A stretch of DNA of 64,000 nucleotides from Cryomorphaceae bacterium (GTDB taxonomy: Bacteria > Bacteroidota > Bacteroidia > Flavobacteriales > Flavobacteriaceae): NCBI GenBank assembly GCA_003331885.1, contig QOPZ01000002.1, forward strand, positions 1-64,000. The letters are read 5' to 3'. Below the pieces are notes generated by a model. The model ran no database searches. It was given only the letters and a program-made list of their open reading frames with translations, and had not been told where the DNA came from. The translations under genes and the position numbers were made by a program. Shown piece by piece: positions 21,501-31,609 of the stretch; the first letter of the stretch is position 1, and every line of letters begins with the position of its first letter.

Positions 21501-22170
21501 TGGTTTCGAAGTCAGAGATGTACACATGACAGATTTAATCTCAGGAAGAGAGACGTTAGAAGATATAAGTTTTTTAGTTGCTGTAGGTGGGTTTTCAAAT
21601 TCAGATGTTCTCGGATCTGCTAAAGGGTGGGCAGGATCTTTTATATATAATGAACAAGCAAATAAAACTTTAAAAAGATTTTACAATAGAAAAGACACAT
21701 TATCCTTAGGTGTTTGTAATGGCTGTCAATTGTTTATAGAATTAGGTTTATTACACCCAGATCATGAGCAAAAACCAAAAATGGATTATAATGAAAGTAG
21801 TAAATTTGAATGTGTATTTACAAGTGTTAAGATTTCTAAAAATAACTCTGTAATGTTTAACAATTTTGGTGATAGCGAGTTGGGTATTTGGTCTGCTCAC
21901 GGAGAGGGAAGATTTAGATTACCAAAATCTGAAAGTGAATATAATATTATTGCTAAATATTCAAACTCCTCCTTCCCTACCAATCCGAATGGATCTGATT
22001 ATGACACCGCTATTATTTCTAATGAAGATGGAAGGCATATTGCAATGATGCCTCATCTTGAAAGATCAACATTTCCATGGAATTGGGGCTATTACCCAAA
22101 ACCAAAAGAAACAGATCAAATATCTCCTTGGATATATGCTTTTATCAATGCATATAATTGGTTAAAATAA
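18532..22170 (+). CDS. purL: Phosphoribosylformylglycinamidine synthase (fused PurL/PurQ)
   Basis: [42 protein letters not shown]; C-terminal GATase [15 protein letters not shown] and HGEGRF. Confidence 0.97.
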   Translation: [1212 protein letters not shown]

Positions 22171-22174
22171 ATTT

Positions 22175-22202
22175 AAATATACTATGCGTGCATAGTATAT
22201 TT
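22175..22202. promoter_or_regulatory. Perfect inverted repeat AAATATACTATGC-GT-GCATAGTATATTT, candidate MarR operator
   Basis: 13-bp arms with 2-bp spacer, 18 bp upstream of the MarR start. Confidence 0.75.
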
Positions 22203-22219
22203 TTTGTATATTTAATTTT

Positions 22220-22651
22220 ATGTCAAAATACACCATTGATCATGAACTGAGGTATACATGGCAGTCTGTTTCTAAGATGTATAATGAAGAGGCTACAAAA
22301 GTAGGTGGATCAATGGCTATTGGTTTTGCTCTTTTAAGTTTAAACCCAAAAAAAGGATTACCATCAACTTCATTGGGTCCTAAAATGGGAATGGAATCGA
22401 CAAGTTTGTCTCGTACTCTCAAAAGTATGGAGGAATATAATCTAATTAAAAGAATTCCTAACCCTAATGATGGAAGAGGTGTTTTAATTGAGTTAACAGA
22501 TTTAGGAATTGAAATGAGAGATGCATCAAAAGATGTGGTAATGAAGTTTAATAGTGTAATTATTAAAAAAATAGGAAAAAAAAATATGGAAGTTTTTTTT
22601 AATGTAATGCACGAAATAAACAAAACAATAAAGAATAAAGAAATATTTTAA
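22220..22651 (+). CDS. MarR-family transcriptional regulator
   Basis: GPKMGMESTSLSRTLKSMEEYNLIKRIPNPNDGRGVLIELTDLGIEM winged-helix motif. Confidence 0.9.
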   Translation: MSKYTIDHELRYTWQSVSKMYNEEATKVGGSMAIGFALLSLNPKKGLPSTSLGPKMGMESTSLSRTLKSMEEYNLIKRIPNPNDGRGVLIELTDLGIEMRDASKDVVMKFNSVIIKKIGKKNMEVFFNVMHEINKTIKNKEIF

Positions 22652-25057
22652 ATGAATACAAAAATATCTAAAGTTGCTGTATTAGGATCAGGAATTATGG
22701 GATCTGGAATTGCTTGTCATTTTGCCAATATAGGGGTTGAAGTTTTACTGCTTGACATATGTCCCAAAGAATTAAATGAAATTGAAAAAAAGAAAAAACT
22801 ATCAATTGAAAGCAAAGAGGTTAAAAATCGTATTGTAAATGAAATGTTTAATAAATGTATTAAATCAAAACCTTCTCCTATTTACAATAAAAAATTTCTT
22901 AAAAGAATTAAGCTTGGAAATTTTGAAGACGATATAAAAAAAATTAATGAAGTTGATTGGATTATTGAAGTTGTTGTTGAAAAACTTGAAATTAAGAAAT
23001 CTGTTTTTGATTTAGTTGAAAAACATAGAAAAAAAGGAACACTTATTACATCTAATACCTCAGGAATTCCGATCAAACTTATGAATGAAGGAAGATCAGA
23101 TGATTTTAAGAAGTGTTTTGCAATAACTCACTTTTTTAATCCTCCAAGATATTTAAATCTATTCGAAGTAGTCCCTGGCCCAAATTGTGATAAATCTGTT
23201 CTAGATTTCTTACTTGAGTACGGAGAAAAATTTTTAGGTAAAACCTCTGTTTTGGCAAAAGATACTCCTGCTTTTATTGGAAATAGAATTGGAATATTTG
23301 GCATCATGAGTTTGTTTCACCAAATTAAAAATGGAGAGTTTTCAATAGAGGAAGTTGACACATTAACTGGACCAGCAATTGGTAGACCTAAATCAGCTAC
23401 ATTTAGAACTGCTGATATTGCTGGATTAGACACTATGTGTCATGTAGCAAATGGAGTTTTTGATAAATGTCCAAATGATGAATCCAGGAATGTATTTAAG
23501 TTACCTGAATTCCTCAATAAAATGCTTAATAAAAACATGCTTGGTAGTAAAACTAATCAAGGTTTTTATAAAAAGACTAAGGATAAAAATGGAAAAACAA
23601 AAATTCTATCTCTTGACTTAAAGACTTTTAATTATAATGATCAAAAAAAAGTAAAGTATGAAACCCTTAGCATTGCAAGAAAGTGTAAAAAAAGAGATGA
23701 AAAATTTAAAATTTTAATAAATGGAAATGATAAAGCGTCTGAATTTTATAGAGAAAATTTTGCTAGAATGTTTGGGTATGTACAAAATAGAATTCCTGAA
23801 ATTTCAGATGATATTGTAAGTATCGACGCGGCACTCAAAACTGGATTTGGTTGGAAAGAAGGTCCATTTGAAATTTGGAATTATATAGGTATTAAAGAGG
23901 GTGTTGAATTAATGAAGCAATTTGATTTAAAACCAGCTGACTGGATTAAAGAGATTATTACTAAAAAAATAAATAGTTTTTATCAAGTTAAAAACGGATT
24001 CATTGAATATTATAACATTGAGTCCAAATCTTTTAACAAAATGCCAGGTCAAGATGGATTTATTATACTTAAAAATGTTCCTGAAAATCAAGTAATATGG
24101 TCAAATAAAGAAGCTAGACTAATTGATATTGGAGACAATATTTTAAATCTTGAGTTTGGTTCAAAAATGAATGCCATAAATCAAAACATAATACAAGCTT
24201 TAGATAAGTCAGTTGATATAGCAGAAAAAGATTTTAAGGGACTTGTTCTTGGAAATGAATCAAGTCATTTTTCAGCAGGAGCTGATTTGAGTGTTATTTT
24301 CCTAGCAGCTATTGAACAAGAATATGAAGAACTTAATTTTTTCATGAAGATGTTTCAAAACACTATGATGAAATTAAGGTATTCATCGATACCAGTTATT
24401 GGTGCTCCTCATGGATACACTTTAGGAGGTGGTTGTGAAGTTTGTCTGCACTGTGATAAATTAATAGCATATAGTGAAACTTACATTGGTCTTGTTGAAG
24501 TCGGTGTTGGACTTATTCCAGGTGGCGGTGGACTTAAAGAAATGACACTTAGAGCATCTGATCAATTTAGAGCAAATGATGTGGAAGTGAATTTACTACA
24601 GGAATATTTTATAAATATTGGGATGGCAAAAACAGCTACATCTGGCTTTGAAGGATTTGATTTAGACTATTTAGTTAAAGGAAGAGATCATGTAATAATG
24701 AATAAAAAAAATCAAATTTCAATAGCTAAAAAAACTGCTCTAAATATGTATGACATGGGTTATACTAGCCCTATCAGAAGAAATGATATCAAAGTTTTAG
24801 GAAAACAAGCTTTAGGAATGATGTACGTCGGAGCTGATTCCATGTTAGCCGGTGGCTATATATCAGAACATGATAAAAAAATAGCTAATAAAGTTGCTAA
24901 TGTTCTATGTGGAGGTGAACTTTCACAGGCTACTAGAGTTTCAGAACAATACTTGTTAGATTTAGAAAGAGAAGCGTTTTTATCTCTTTGTGGAGAAAGA
25001 AAAACTTTAGAAAGAATCCAGTTTATGTTGAAAAATGGAAAACCACTAAGAAACTAA
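22652..25057 (+). CDS. fadN: Bifunctional 3-hydroxyacyl-CoA dehydrogenase/enoyl-CoA hydratase (FadN type)
   Basis: N-terminal Rossmann AVLGSGIMGSGIACHFANIGVEVLLLD; C-terminal crotonase domain (HFSAGADLSV, PHGYTLGGGCEVCLHCD). Confidence 0.92.
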   Translation: MNTKISKVAVLGSGIMGSGIACHFANIGVEVLLLDICPKELNEIEKKKKLSIESKEVKNRIVNEMFNKCIKSKPSPIYNKKFLKRIKLGNFEDDIKKINEVDWIIEVVVEKLEIKKSVFDLVEKHRKKGTLITSNTSGIPIKLMNEGRSDDFKKCFAITHFFNPPRYLNLFEVVPGPNCDKSVLDFLLEYGEKFLGKTSVLAKDTPAFIGNRIGIFGIMSLFHQIKNGEFSIEEVDTLTGPAIGRPKSATFRTADIAGLDTMCHVANGVFDKCPNDESRNVFKLPEFLNKMLNKNMLGSKTNQGFYKKTKDKNGKTKILSLDLKTFNYNDQKKVKYETLSIARKCKKRDEKFKILINGNDKASEFYRENFARMFGYVQNRIPEISDDIVSIDAALKTGFGWKEGPFEIWNYIGIKEGVELMKQFDLKPADWIKEIITKKINSFYQVKNGFIEYYNIESKSFNKMPGQDGFIILKNVPENQVIWSNKEARLIDIGDNILNLEFGSKMNAINQNIIQALDKSVDIAEKDFKGLVLGNESSHFSAGADLSVIFLAAIEQEYEELNFFMKMFQNTMMKLRYSSIPVIGAPHGYTLGGGCEVCLHCDKLIAYSETYIGLVEVGVGLIPGGGGLKEMTLRASDQFRANDVEVNLLQEYFINIGMAKTATSGFEGFDLDYLVKGRDHVIMNKKNQISIAKKTALNMYDMGYTSPIRRNDIKVLGKQALGMMYVGADSMLAGGYISEHDKKIANKVANVLCGGELSQATRVSEQYLLDLEREAFLSLCGERKTLERIQFMLKNGKPLRN

Positions 25058-25058
25058 T

Positions 25059-26240
25059 ATGAAAGAAGCATATATAATTAAAGCATATAGAACTGCAGTT
25101 GGCAAAGCACCAAGGGGGTTTTTTAAATTTAAAAGACCAGATGAATTAGCTGCAGAAACAATTGAATATTTAATTTCACAAATACCTGATTTTGATAAAA
25201 AACTAATTGATGACTTAATTGTTGGAAATGCAATGCCTGAAGCTGAGCAAGGTTTTAATGTAGCTAGATTAATCTCACTAATGGGGTTAAAAGTTGATGA
25301 TGTACCAGGCGTCACAATTAACAGATTTTGTGCATCTGGTCTGGAAACTATTGCTATTGCAACTGCAAAAATTAAATCAGGAATGTCAGATTGTATAATT
25401 GCTGGAGGTGTTGAAAGTATGAGTTATATACCTATGACAGGTTTTAAACCAGTTCCAAATTACAATACTGTATCAAAAGGAAAAGAAGATTACTATTGGG
25501 GAATGGGATTAACAGCAGAACAAGTTGCAAAAGAATATAAAATTTCGAGAGAAAGTCAAGATGTTTTTGCTTATGAATCACATCAAAAAGCAATAAAAGC
25601 TTTGGAAGATGAAAAATTTAAATCTCAGATTGCACCGATTAGCGTAAAGGAAATCTATTTAGATGAAAATTTAAAAAGAAATGAAAGAGAAATGGTTTTT
25701 GACAAGGATCAAGGTCCGCGAAAAGACACAAGCGTTGAAGCTTTATCTAACTTAAGACCTGTTTTTTCAGCAACTGGATCTGTAACTGCAGGGAATTCAT
25801 CTCAAATGAGTGATGGTGCTGCATTTGTAATGATTGTTAGTGAAAAAATGCTAAAAGTACTTAATGTTGAACCAATTGCTAAGTTAGTTGGATATAGTGT
25901 AGCTGGTTTACCTCCTAAAATAATGGGAATGGGTCCAGTAAGAGCTGTTCCAAAAGTTTTAGATCAAGTTGGTATGAAAATAAATGATATTGAACTTATA
26001 GAACTTAATGAAGCTTTTGCATCTCAATCTATCGCTGTTATCAATGAATTAAAACTTGAAAAAAATATTGTAAATGTAAATGGAGGAGCAATTGCATTAG
26101 GTCATCCACTTGGATGCTCTGGTGCAAAACTTTCTGTTCAACTATTTGAAGAAATGAAAAATAGAAAATTAAAATATGGTATGGTAACGATGTGTGTTGG
26201 TACTGGACAAGGTGCTGCAGGAATTTTTGAAAAATTATAA
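25059..26240 (+). CDS. fadA: Acetyl-CoA C-acyltransferase (thiolase)
   Basis: AYRTAVGKAPRGFF, catalytic Cys region NRFCASGLETIA, NVNGGAIALGHPLGCSGAK, MCVGTGQGAA. Confidence 0.95.
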   Translation: MKEAYIIKAYRTAVGKAPRGFFKFKRPDELAAETIEYLISQIPDFDKKLIDDLIVGNAMPEAEQGFNVARLISLMGLKVDDVPGVTINRFCASGLETIAIATAKIKSGMSDCIIAGGVESMSYIPMTGFKPVPNYNTVSKGKEDYYWGMGLTAEQVAKEYKISRESQDVFAYESHQKAIKALEDEKFKSQIAPISVKEIYLDENLKRNEREMVFDKDQGPRKDTSVEALSNLRPVFSATGSVTAGNSSQMSDGAAFVMIVSEKMLKVLNVEPIAKLVGYSVAGLPPKIMGMGPVRAVPKVLDQVGMKINDIELIELNEAFASQSIAVINELKLEKNIVNVNGGAIALGHPLGCSGAKLSVQLFEEMKNRKLKYGMVTMCVGTGQGAAGIFEKL

Positions 26241-26242
26241 TT

Positions 26243-28045
26243 ATGGAAACTTTAGAGAAAAAAATAACAAGGGGAGCTGAATTTATAATCAAACAAACAG
26301 ATTGTAAAGACGTATTCACACCTGAGGATTTCACAGATGAGCAAAAAATGATGAAGGAGGCAGTTCATGATTTTGCTGAAAAAGAAATTTGGAGTAAAAA
26401 AAGTGAATTTGAAAAACACAACTATGATTTAACATTTGATGTTATTAAGAAAGCCGGAGAACTTGGTTTTCTTGGTATAGGTGTGCCAGAGGAATATGGA
26501 GGTTTAGGGATGTCTTTTACCTCTTCTATGTTAGTTTGTGATTATATTTCTGGAAGTTCTGGTTCAACATCAACAGCGTATGGGGCTCATACTGGTATTG
26601 GAACATTCCCAATTTTACTTTATGGAAATGAAGAACAAAAGAAAAAATATGTACCAAAATTAGCTTCAGGAGAACATATTGGTGCATACTGTTTGACTGA
26701 GCCAAGTGCAGGATCTGATGCAAATAATGGAAAAACAAAAGCAGTTCTTTCGGAAGACAAGAAATATTATTTAATTACGGGTCAAAAAATGTGGATTTCA
26801 AACGCAGGATATGCTGATATATTTACAGTTTTTGCTAGAATTGAAGATGACAAGAACATTACGGCTTTTATTGTTCCAAACGATCCAAAAAATGGTATTA
26901 AGTTGGGAAATGAAGAATCTAAACTTGGTATTCATTCCTCATCAACCAGACAAGTTTTTTTTAGTGAAACAAAAGTACCTGTTGAAAATATGATTTCTAA
27001 AAGAGGAAATGGATTTAAAATTGCCTTAAATGCTTTGAATATTGGAAGAATAAAGTTGGCAGCCGCAGCGCTTGATGGAGAAAGAAGAGTAACTAGTTCT
27101 GCAATTCGATATGCTAATCAAAGAGAACAATTTAATTCTAAAATAATTGAGTTTGGTGCTGTAAAGGAAATGCTAGTTAAAATGGCTATGGAAACATATG
27201 TTGATGAATCAGCAACCTACAGAGCATCTAAAAATATTGAAGATAGAATTTCTATTCTCAAGTCAAATGGTAAAACACATCAAGAAGCTGAACTTAAAGG
27301 CGTAGAAGAATATGTAGTAGAATGTTCTATTTTAAAGGTAGCGGTTTCTGAGCATCTTCAAAATTGTACAGACTTAGGAATTCAAATCTATGGTGGAATG
27401 GGTTATTCAACTGAAACTCCAATGGAATCTGCCTGGAGAGATGCACGAATTGCAAGAATTTATGAGGGAACAAATGAAATAAACAGGTTGCTAATAATTG
27501 GAATGATAATTAAAAAAGCACTAAAAGGTCATTTAAATTTAATTGAAAAAGCAGAAGAAGTTGCTAATGAACTTACAGAGATTCCAAGTTTTGATGTTCC
27601 AGAATTTAATGAACTTTTCTCTGAAGAAAAATATCTTATTCAAAATCTTAAAAAAGTGTTCTTAATGCTGGCTGGGGCTGGTATGAAAAAATTTGGAATG
27701 GATTTAGAAAAAGAGCAAGAGGTTTTGTTAAGAATATCTGATATAATAATTGAAATTTATATGTCTGAATCTGCAATTTTGAGGACTGAAAAAAACTCGT
27801 CAAGATATGGTATAGATAAAGTTTCAAGTCAAATTGCTATGAGTAAGCTTTATCTATATCAAGCTTGCGATATAATTATTTCTAAAGCAAAAGAGTTGAT
27901 AGTCTCATTATCTGAAGGAACAGAGCAAAAGTTTTTATTAGCTGGTTTGAAAAGATTTACTAAATACTTTAATTATCCAAATACAATTGAATTAAAAAGA
28001 CAAATTGCTGATGTTTTGGAAAAAGAGAATAAATATCCTTTTTAA
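26243..28045 (+). CDS. Acyl-CoA dehydrogenase
   Basis: GAYCLTEPSAGSDANNGKTKAV, YGGMGYSTETPMESAWRDARIARIYEGTNEINR. Confidence 0.95.
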   Translation: METLEKKITRGAEFIIKQTDCKDVFTPEDFTDEQKMMKEAVHDFAEKEIWSKKSEFEKHNYDLTFDVIKKAGELGFLGIGVPEEYGGLGMSFTSSMLVCDYISGSSGSTSTAYGAHTGIGTFPILLYGNEEQKKKYVPKLASGEHIGAYCLTEPSAGSDANNGKTKAVLSEDKKYYLITGQKMWISNAGYADIFTVFARIEDDKNITAFIVPNDPKNGIKLGNEESKLGIHSSSTRQVFFSETKVPVENMISKRGNGFKIALNALNIGRIKLAAAALDGERRVTSSAIRYANQREQFNSKIIEFGAVKEMLVKMAMETYVDESATYRASKNIEDRISILKSNGKTHQEAELKGVEEYVVECSILKVAVSEHLQNCTDLGIQIYGGMGYSTETPMESAWRDARIARIYEGTNEINRLLIIGMIIKKALKGHLNLIEKAEEVANELTEIPSFDVPEFNELFSEEKYLIQNLKKVFLMLAGAGMKKFGMDLEKEQEVLLRISDIIIEIYMSESAILRTEKNSSRYGIDKVSSQIAMSKLYLYQACDIIISKAKELIVSLSEGTEQKFLLAGLKRFTKYFNYPNTIELKRQIADVLEKENKYPF

Positions 28046-28050
28046 ATCTA

Positions 28051-29385
28051 ATGAAACTAAGAATAGCTTTAGTTTTATTTAGCTTTTTAATTTTTTCTCA
28101 AAATAAAAAGGATGAATTGATTTATGATATTATATCTAATGTATCCCAAGAACGATTAAAAAGTGATGTTCAAAAACTTGTTGATTTTGGCACAAGACAT
28201 ACCTTAAGCGACACTATATCAAAAACAAGAGGTATTGGAGCAGCTAGAAGGTGGATTAAAAATAGTTTTGATTTAATTTCTGAGGATTGTAATAACTGTT
28301 TAGATGTTTTCTTTCAAAAAAATTACTTTGAAAAAAATAATTTAAGACTTATTAAGAATGTTTGGATTAACAATGTTGTTGCCATCCAAAAAGGATTAAA
28401 ATACCCAAATAGATTTATTATAATGAGTGGAGATATTGATAGTAGAGTATCTGATCCTAATAACTATTTATCTGACTCACCAGGGGCAAATGATAATGCA
28501 AGTGGAATGGCTGGAACGATAGAAGCTGCTCGTATTTTATCAAAATATAAATTTGATAATTCTATAATATATGTTGGTCTCGCTGGGGAGGAACAAGGTT
28601 TATATGGGGGTAAAGGGTTTGCTGGTTATGCAAAAAAAAATAACTGGGATATTATTGGAATTCTTAATAATGATATGATTGGAAATATTGAAGGCACAAC
28701 TGGAATAGTTGATAGTCTCAGTTTTAGGATTTTTTCAGAGCCAGTACCTGCTAATGAAGAAGATAGGGAAAGATACATGAGAAGGTTTTACGGAGGAGAA
28801 GTTGATGGAAACTCAAGACAACTTGCACGATTTATTTATAATTCAACAAAAAAATATATGCCAAATTTAAAACCTGATTTAATTTATAGGTTAGATAGAT
28901 TTGGAAGAGGTGGTCACCATCGTCCATTTAATGAATTAGGTTTTGCTGGGGTAAGAATAATGGAAACTAATGAAAACTATAATAGACAACATCAAGATCT
29001 AAGAATTGAAGATGGGATTAAATATGGTGATGTGATTGAAGGCGTTAATTTTGAATATGTACAAAAGTTAACATCCGTAAATGCAATTAATTTAGCTCTT
29101 TTAGCTTCTTCTCCTCTACCACCAAAAAACTTAAAAATTGGAGGAATTGTTGAACCTTCCGTAAGATTTAAGTGGGATAATAATAATGATGATAATATCA
29201 TTAACTATAAGGTTTATTGGAGAAAAACATCTTCTCCAAATTGGGAGTTCAGCAAGAAAATTAATAATGTGAATGAATATACACTAGAGGGTATTATAAT
29301 TGATAATTTTTTATTTTCAATTGTTTCAGTTAACAAAGAGGGATTCGAAAGTATATATCAATTTCCAAGTGAGACTTATAGATAA
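28051..29385 (+). CDS. Secreted M28-family zinc peptidase
   Basis: SPGANDNASGMAGTIEAARIL, VGLAGEEQGLYGGKGFA, NNDMIGN, GGHHRPFNELGFAGVRIME; C-terminal Ig/FN3-like segment. Confidence 0.9.
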   Translation: MKLRIALVLFSFLIFSQNKKDELIYDIISNVSQERLKSDVQKLVDFGTRHTLSDTISKTRGIGAARRWIKNSFDLISEDCNNCLDVFFQKNYFEKNNLRLIKNVWINNVVAIQKGLKYPNRFIIMSGDIDSRVSDPNNYLSDSPGANDNASGMAGTIEAARILSKYKFDNSIIYVGLAGEEQGLYGGKGFAGYAKKNNWDIIGILNNDMIGNIEGTTGIVDSLSFRIFSEPVPANEEDRERYMRRFYGGEVDGNSRQLARFIYNSTKKYMPNLKPDLIYRLDRFGRGGHHRPFNELGFAGVRIMETNENYNRQHQDLRIEDGIKYGDVIEGVNFEYVQKLTSVNAINLALLASSPLPPKNLKIGGIVEPSVRFKWDNNNDDNIINYKVYWRKTSSPNWEFSKKINNVNEYTLEGIIIDNFLFSIVSVNKEGFESIYQFPSETYR

Positions 29386-30369
29386 TTAGTCTAATCTAAA
29401 ACCATTAGATTTCATCCATTCATCATTATATATTTTTCCAACATATCTACTACCTGAGTCATGAAGTAATACAACAACTACATCGTCTTTAGAAAAATGT
29501 TTTTTAAGCTGGATTACACCTTTTACAGCAGCTCCACAGGAATTTCCTGCAAATATTCCTTCTTCTTTAGCAAGTTTTCTAGTAAACCTAGCTGCATCTT
29601 CATCAGTAACCTTTTCAAAGTGATCAATTAAATCAAAATCAACATTTTCTGGAATAATATCCTCACCTATTCCCTCCGTTATATAAGAGTATACTTCATT
29701 TTTATCAAAAACACCTGTTTCATGAAATTTTTTAAATACAGAACCATATGTGTCTATCCCCCATACTTTAATATTACTATTTTTTTCTTTTAAAAATTTT
29801 GCGACACCAGAAATTGTGCCTCCAGTTCCAACTCCAACAACAAAATGAGTGATTTTTCCATCTGTTTGATCCCATATTTCTGGTCCCGTAGAAAGGTAAT
29901 GAGCTTCCCTGTTTGATAAATTATTATACTGATTTACATACCATGAGTTTTCAGTTTCATCTCCAATTCTTTTAGCTGTAGAATAATAAGATTTGGGATC
30001 ATCAGGCTCAACATTGGTTGGACAAATAATAACCTTGGCTCCTACGGCTTTCAAGATATCTATTTTCTCTTTTGATTGTTTATCTGTGGTTACACAAATA
30101 AGTTTATAACCCTTAACAATTGCAGCTAAAGCTAAACCCATTCCAGTATTACCGGATGTTCCTTCAACAATTGTTCCTCCTGGTTTTAATCTTCCATCTT
30201 TTTCAGCATCCTCGACCATTTTAACTGCCATTCTGTCTTTTACTGAGTTACCAGGATTAAAGTATTCAACTTTTGCTAAAACTAAGGCTTCTATATCATT
30301 TGTTATGCTATTTAACTTAATGAGGGGAGTATTACCAATTGTTTCTAAAATATTATTATTGTAGACCAT
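29386..30369 (-). CDS. PLP-dependent cysteine synthase/cystathionine beta-synthase family protein
   Basis: ILETIGNTPLIKLN, FNPGNSVKDRMAVKM, EGTSGNTGMGLAL, GVGTGGTISGVAKFL. Confidence 0.93.
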   Translation of the reverse strand: MVYNNNILETIGNTPLIKLNSITNDIEALVLAKVEYFNPGNSVKDRMAVKMVEDAEKDGRLKPGGTIVEGTSGNTGMGLALAAIVKGYKLICVTTDKQSKEKIDILKAVGAKVIICPTNVEPDDPKSYYSTAKRIGDETENSWYVNQYNNLSNREAHYLSTGPEIWDQTDGKITHFVVGVGTGGTISGVAKFLKEKNSNIKVWGIDTYGSVFKKFHETGVFDKNEVYSYITEGIGEDIIPENVDFDLIDHFEKVTDEDAARFTRKLAKEEGIFAGNSCGAAVKGVIQLKKHFSKDDVVVVLLHDSGSRYVGKIYNDEWMKSNGFRLD

Positions 30370-30394
30370 TTTTAATCAATACAAATTTAACTTA

Positions 30395-31609
30395 TTAACT
30401 CAATTTGAATGTTGAATTTGGTTTTATTTTTGAAATAACATTTGAGGGAATTATAAGCATAGCTAAAGAAATAACAACTACAATTAAGTTTGTTAAAAAC
30501 AAATTGAAAGGATCTATTTCAATTGGAACATAATCAGAATAATAAGTATTTGGATCAAGTTTAAAAATCATAAAATATTTTTGAAGCAACATTAAGCTTA
30601 AAGAAATTAAATTCCCCCAGATCACTCCTCTTAAAATCAGATAAAATCCGTTAATCATAAATATTTTTTTTATTGAATTATTATTTGAACCTAAAACTTT
30701 TAGTGATGCAATTAGTTTTGTTTTATCCAAAACAGTTACCAAAAGAGCAGTTATCATATTTATTCCTCCAACAATAATCATTAAAGTAATTATTAAGTAA
30801 ATATTGGTGTCAAATAAATTAATCCAACTATAAATTTCAGGAAATCGATCAGAGGATTGTTGTATATCATAACTAGATGGAATTGATGAATATAAGAGAT
30901 CAATGTTTTTCATAGAGTCATTTTTGTTGTTTAATGATAATTCAAGTGCACCAACATAATTATTATCCCATTTATTAATTGAAAGAGACTGTTCAATATT
31001 TCCAATTACAAGTCGTGAATCAAATTCTGAAATTGAGGAGTTATATAAGCCTACAACATTAAATTTTCTAACAATTGGAATTTTACTATTTTCATTTTTA
31101 AAAAAAAGAAACTTTACATTATCCTGTAAATTGATATTCAATTTATTTGATAATTTTTCTGAAATAATTATTTCATTATTTTTAATTTGAATTTTGCCAG
31201 AATCTTTAATAAATGAGTTTAAAAAGTTAATATTAGAGCTTTCTATACCTTTAAAAACAACTTCTTGAAAATTATTTTTAATGGGAATTATTCCAGGATT
31301 GTAAATAACTTTATTTACATAATCAAAGTTGTTTTTTAATTTTAAAAAATTTATTTCATTTAAATCAATAGGGTAAAAAGTTGAAAAATTTTCATTCTTG
31401 AAATTACTTACATAAAAATCACCTGATATTAATGAAAACTTATTCTTTATTTCATTTTGAATTCCAAAACCAATTGAAACAGAAAAGTTTATTACAGTAA
31501 CAGCAATTATAATTGAAAAAATAGAAATTTTTATTATTGGCGATGAAACACTATTCTTATATCTTTTATAACTTAGTATTCTTGATGCTAAAAAATTTTC
31601 AAATTTCAA
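30395..31609 (-). CDS. FtsX/LolE-like ABC transporter permease
   Basis: TTG start; FENFLASRILSYKRYKNSVSSPIIKISIFSIIIAVTVINFSVSIGFGIQNEIKNKF; MacB-like periplasmic domain plus C-terminal FtsX domain. Confidence 0.85.
   Translation of the reverse strand: MKFENFLASRILSYKRYKNSVSSPIIKISIFSIIIAVTVINFSVSIGFGIQNEIKNKFSLISGDFYVSNFKNENFSTFYPIDLNEINFLKLKNNFDYVNKVIYNPGIIPIKNNFQEVVFKGIESSNINFLNSFIKDSGKIQIKNNEIIISEKLSNKLNINLQDNVKFLFFKNENSKIPIVRKFNVVGLYNSSISEFDSRLVIGNIEQSLSINKWDNNYVGALELSLNNKNDSMKNIDLLYSSIPSSYDIQQSSDRFPEIYSWINLFDTNIYLIITLMIIVGGINMITALLVTVLDKTKLIASLKVLGSNNNSIKKIFMINGFYLILRGVIWGNLISLSLMLLQKYFMIFKLDPNTYYSDYVPIEIDPFNLFLTNLIVVVISLAMLIIPSNVISKIKPNSTFKLS

Noticed and set aside
22240-22623. 127-aa ORF antisense to the MarR gene
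   Set aside because: Fully antisense to a well-supported MarR frame; no family resemblance.
26041-26334. 97-aa ORF antisense to fadA/acyl-CoA dehydrogenase junction
   Set aside because: Low-complexity antisense reading, no promoter or homology signal.
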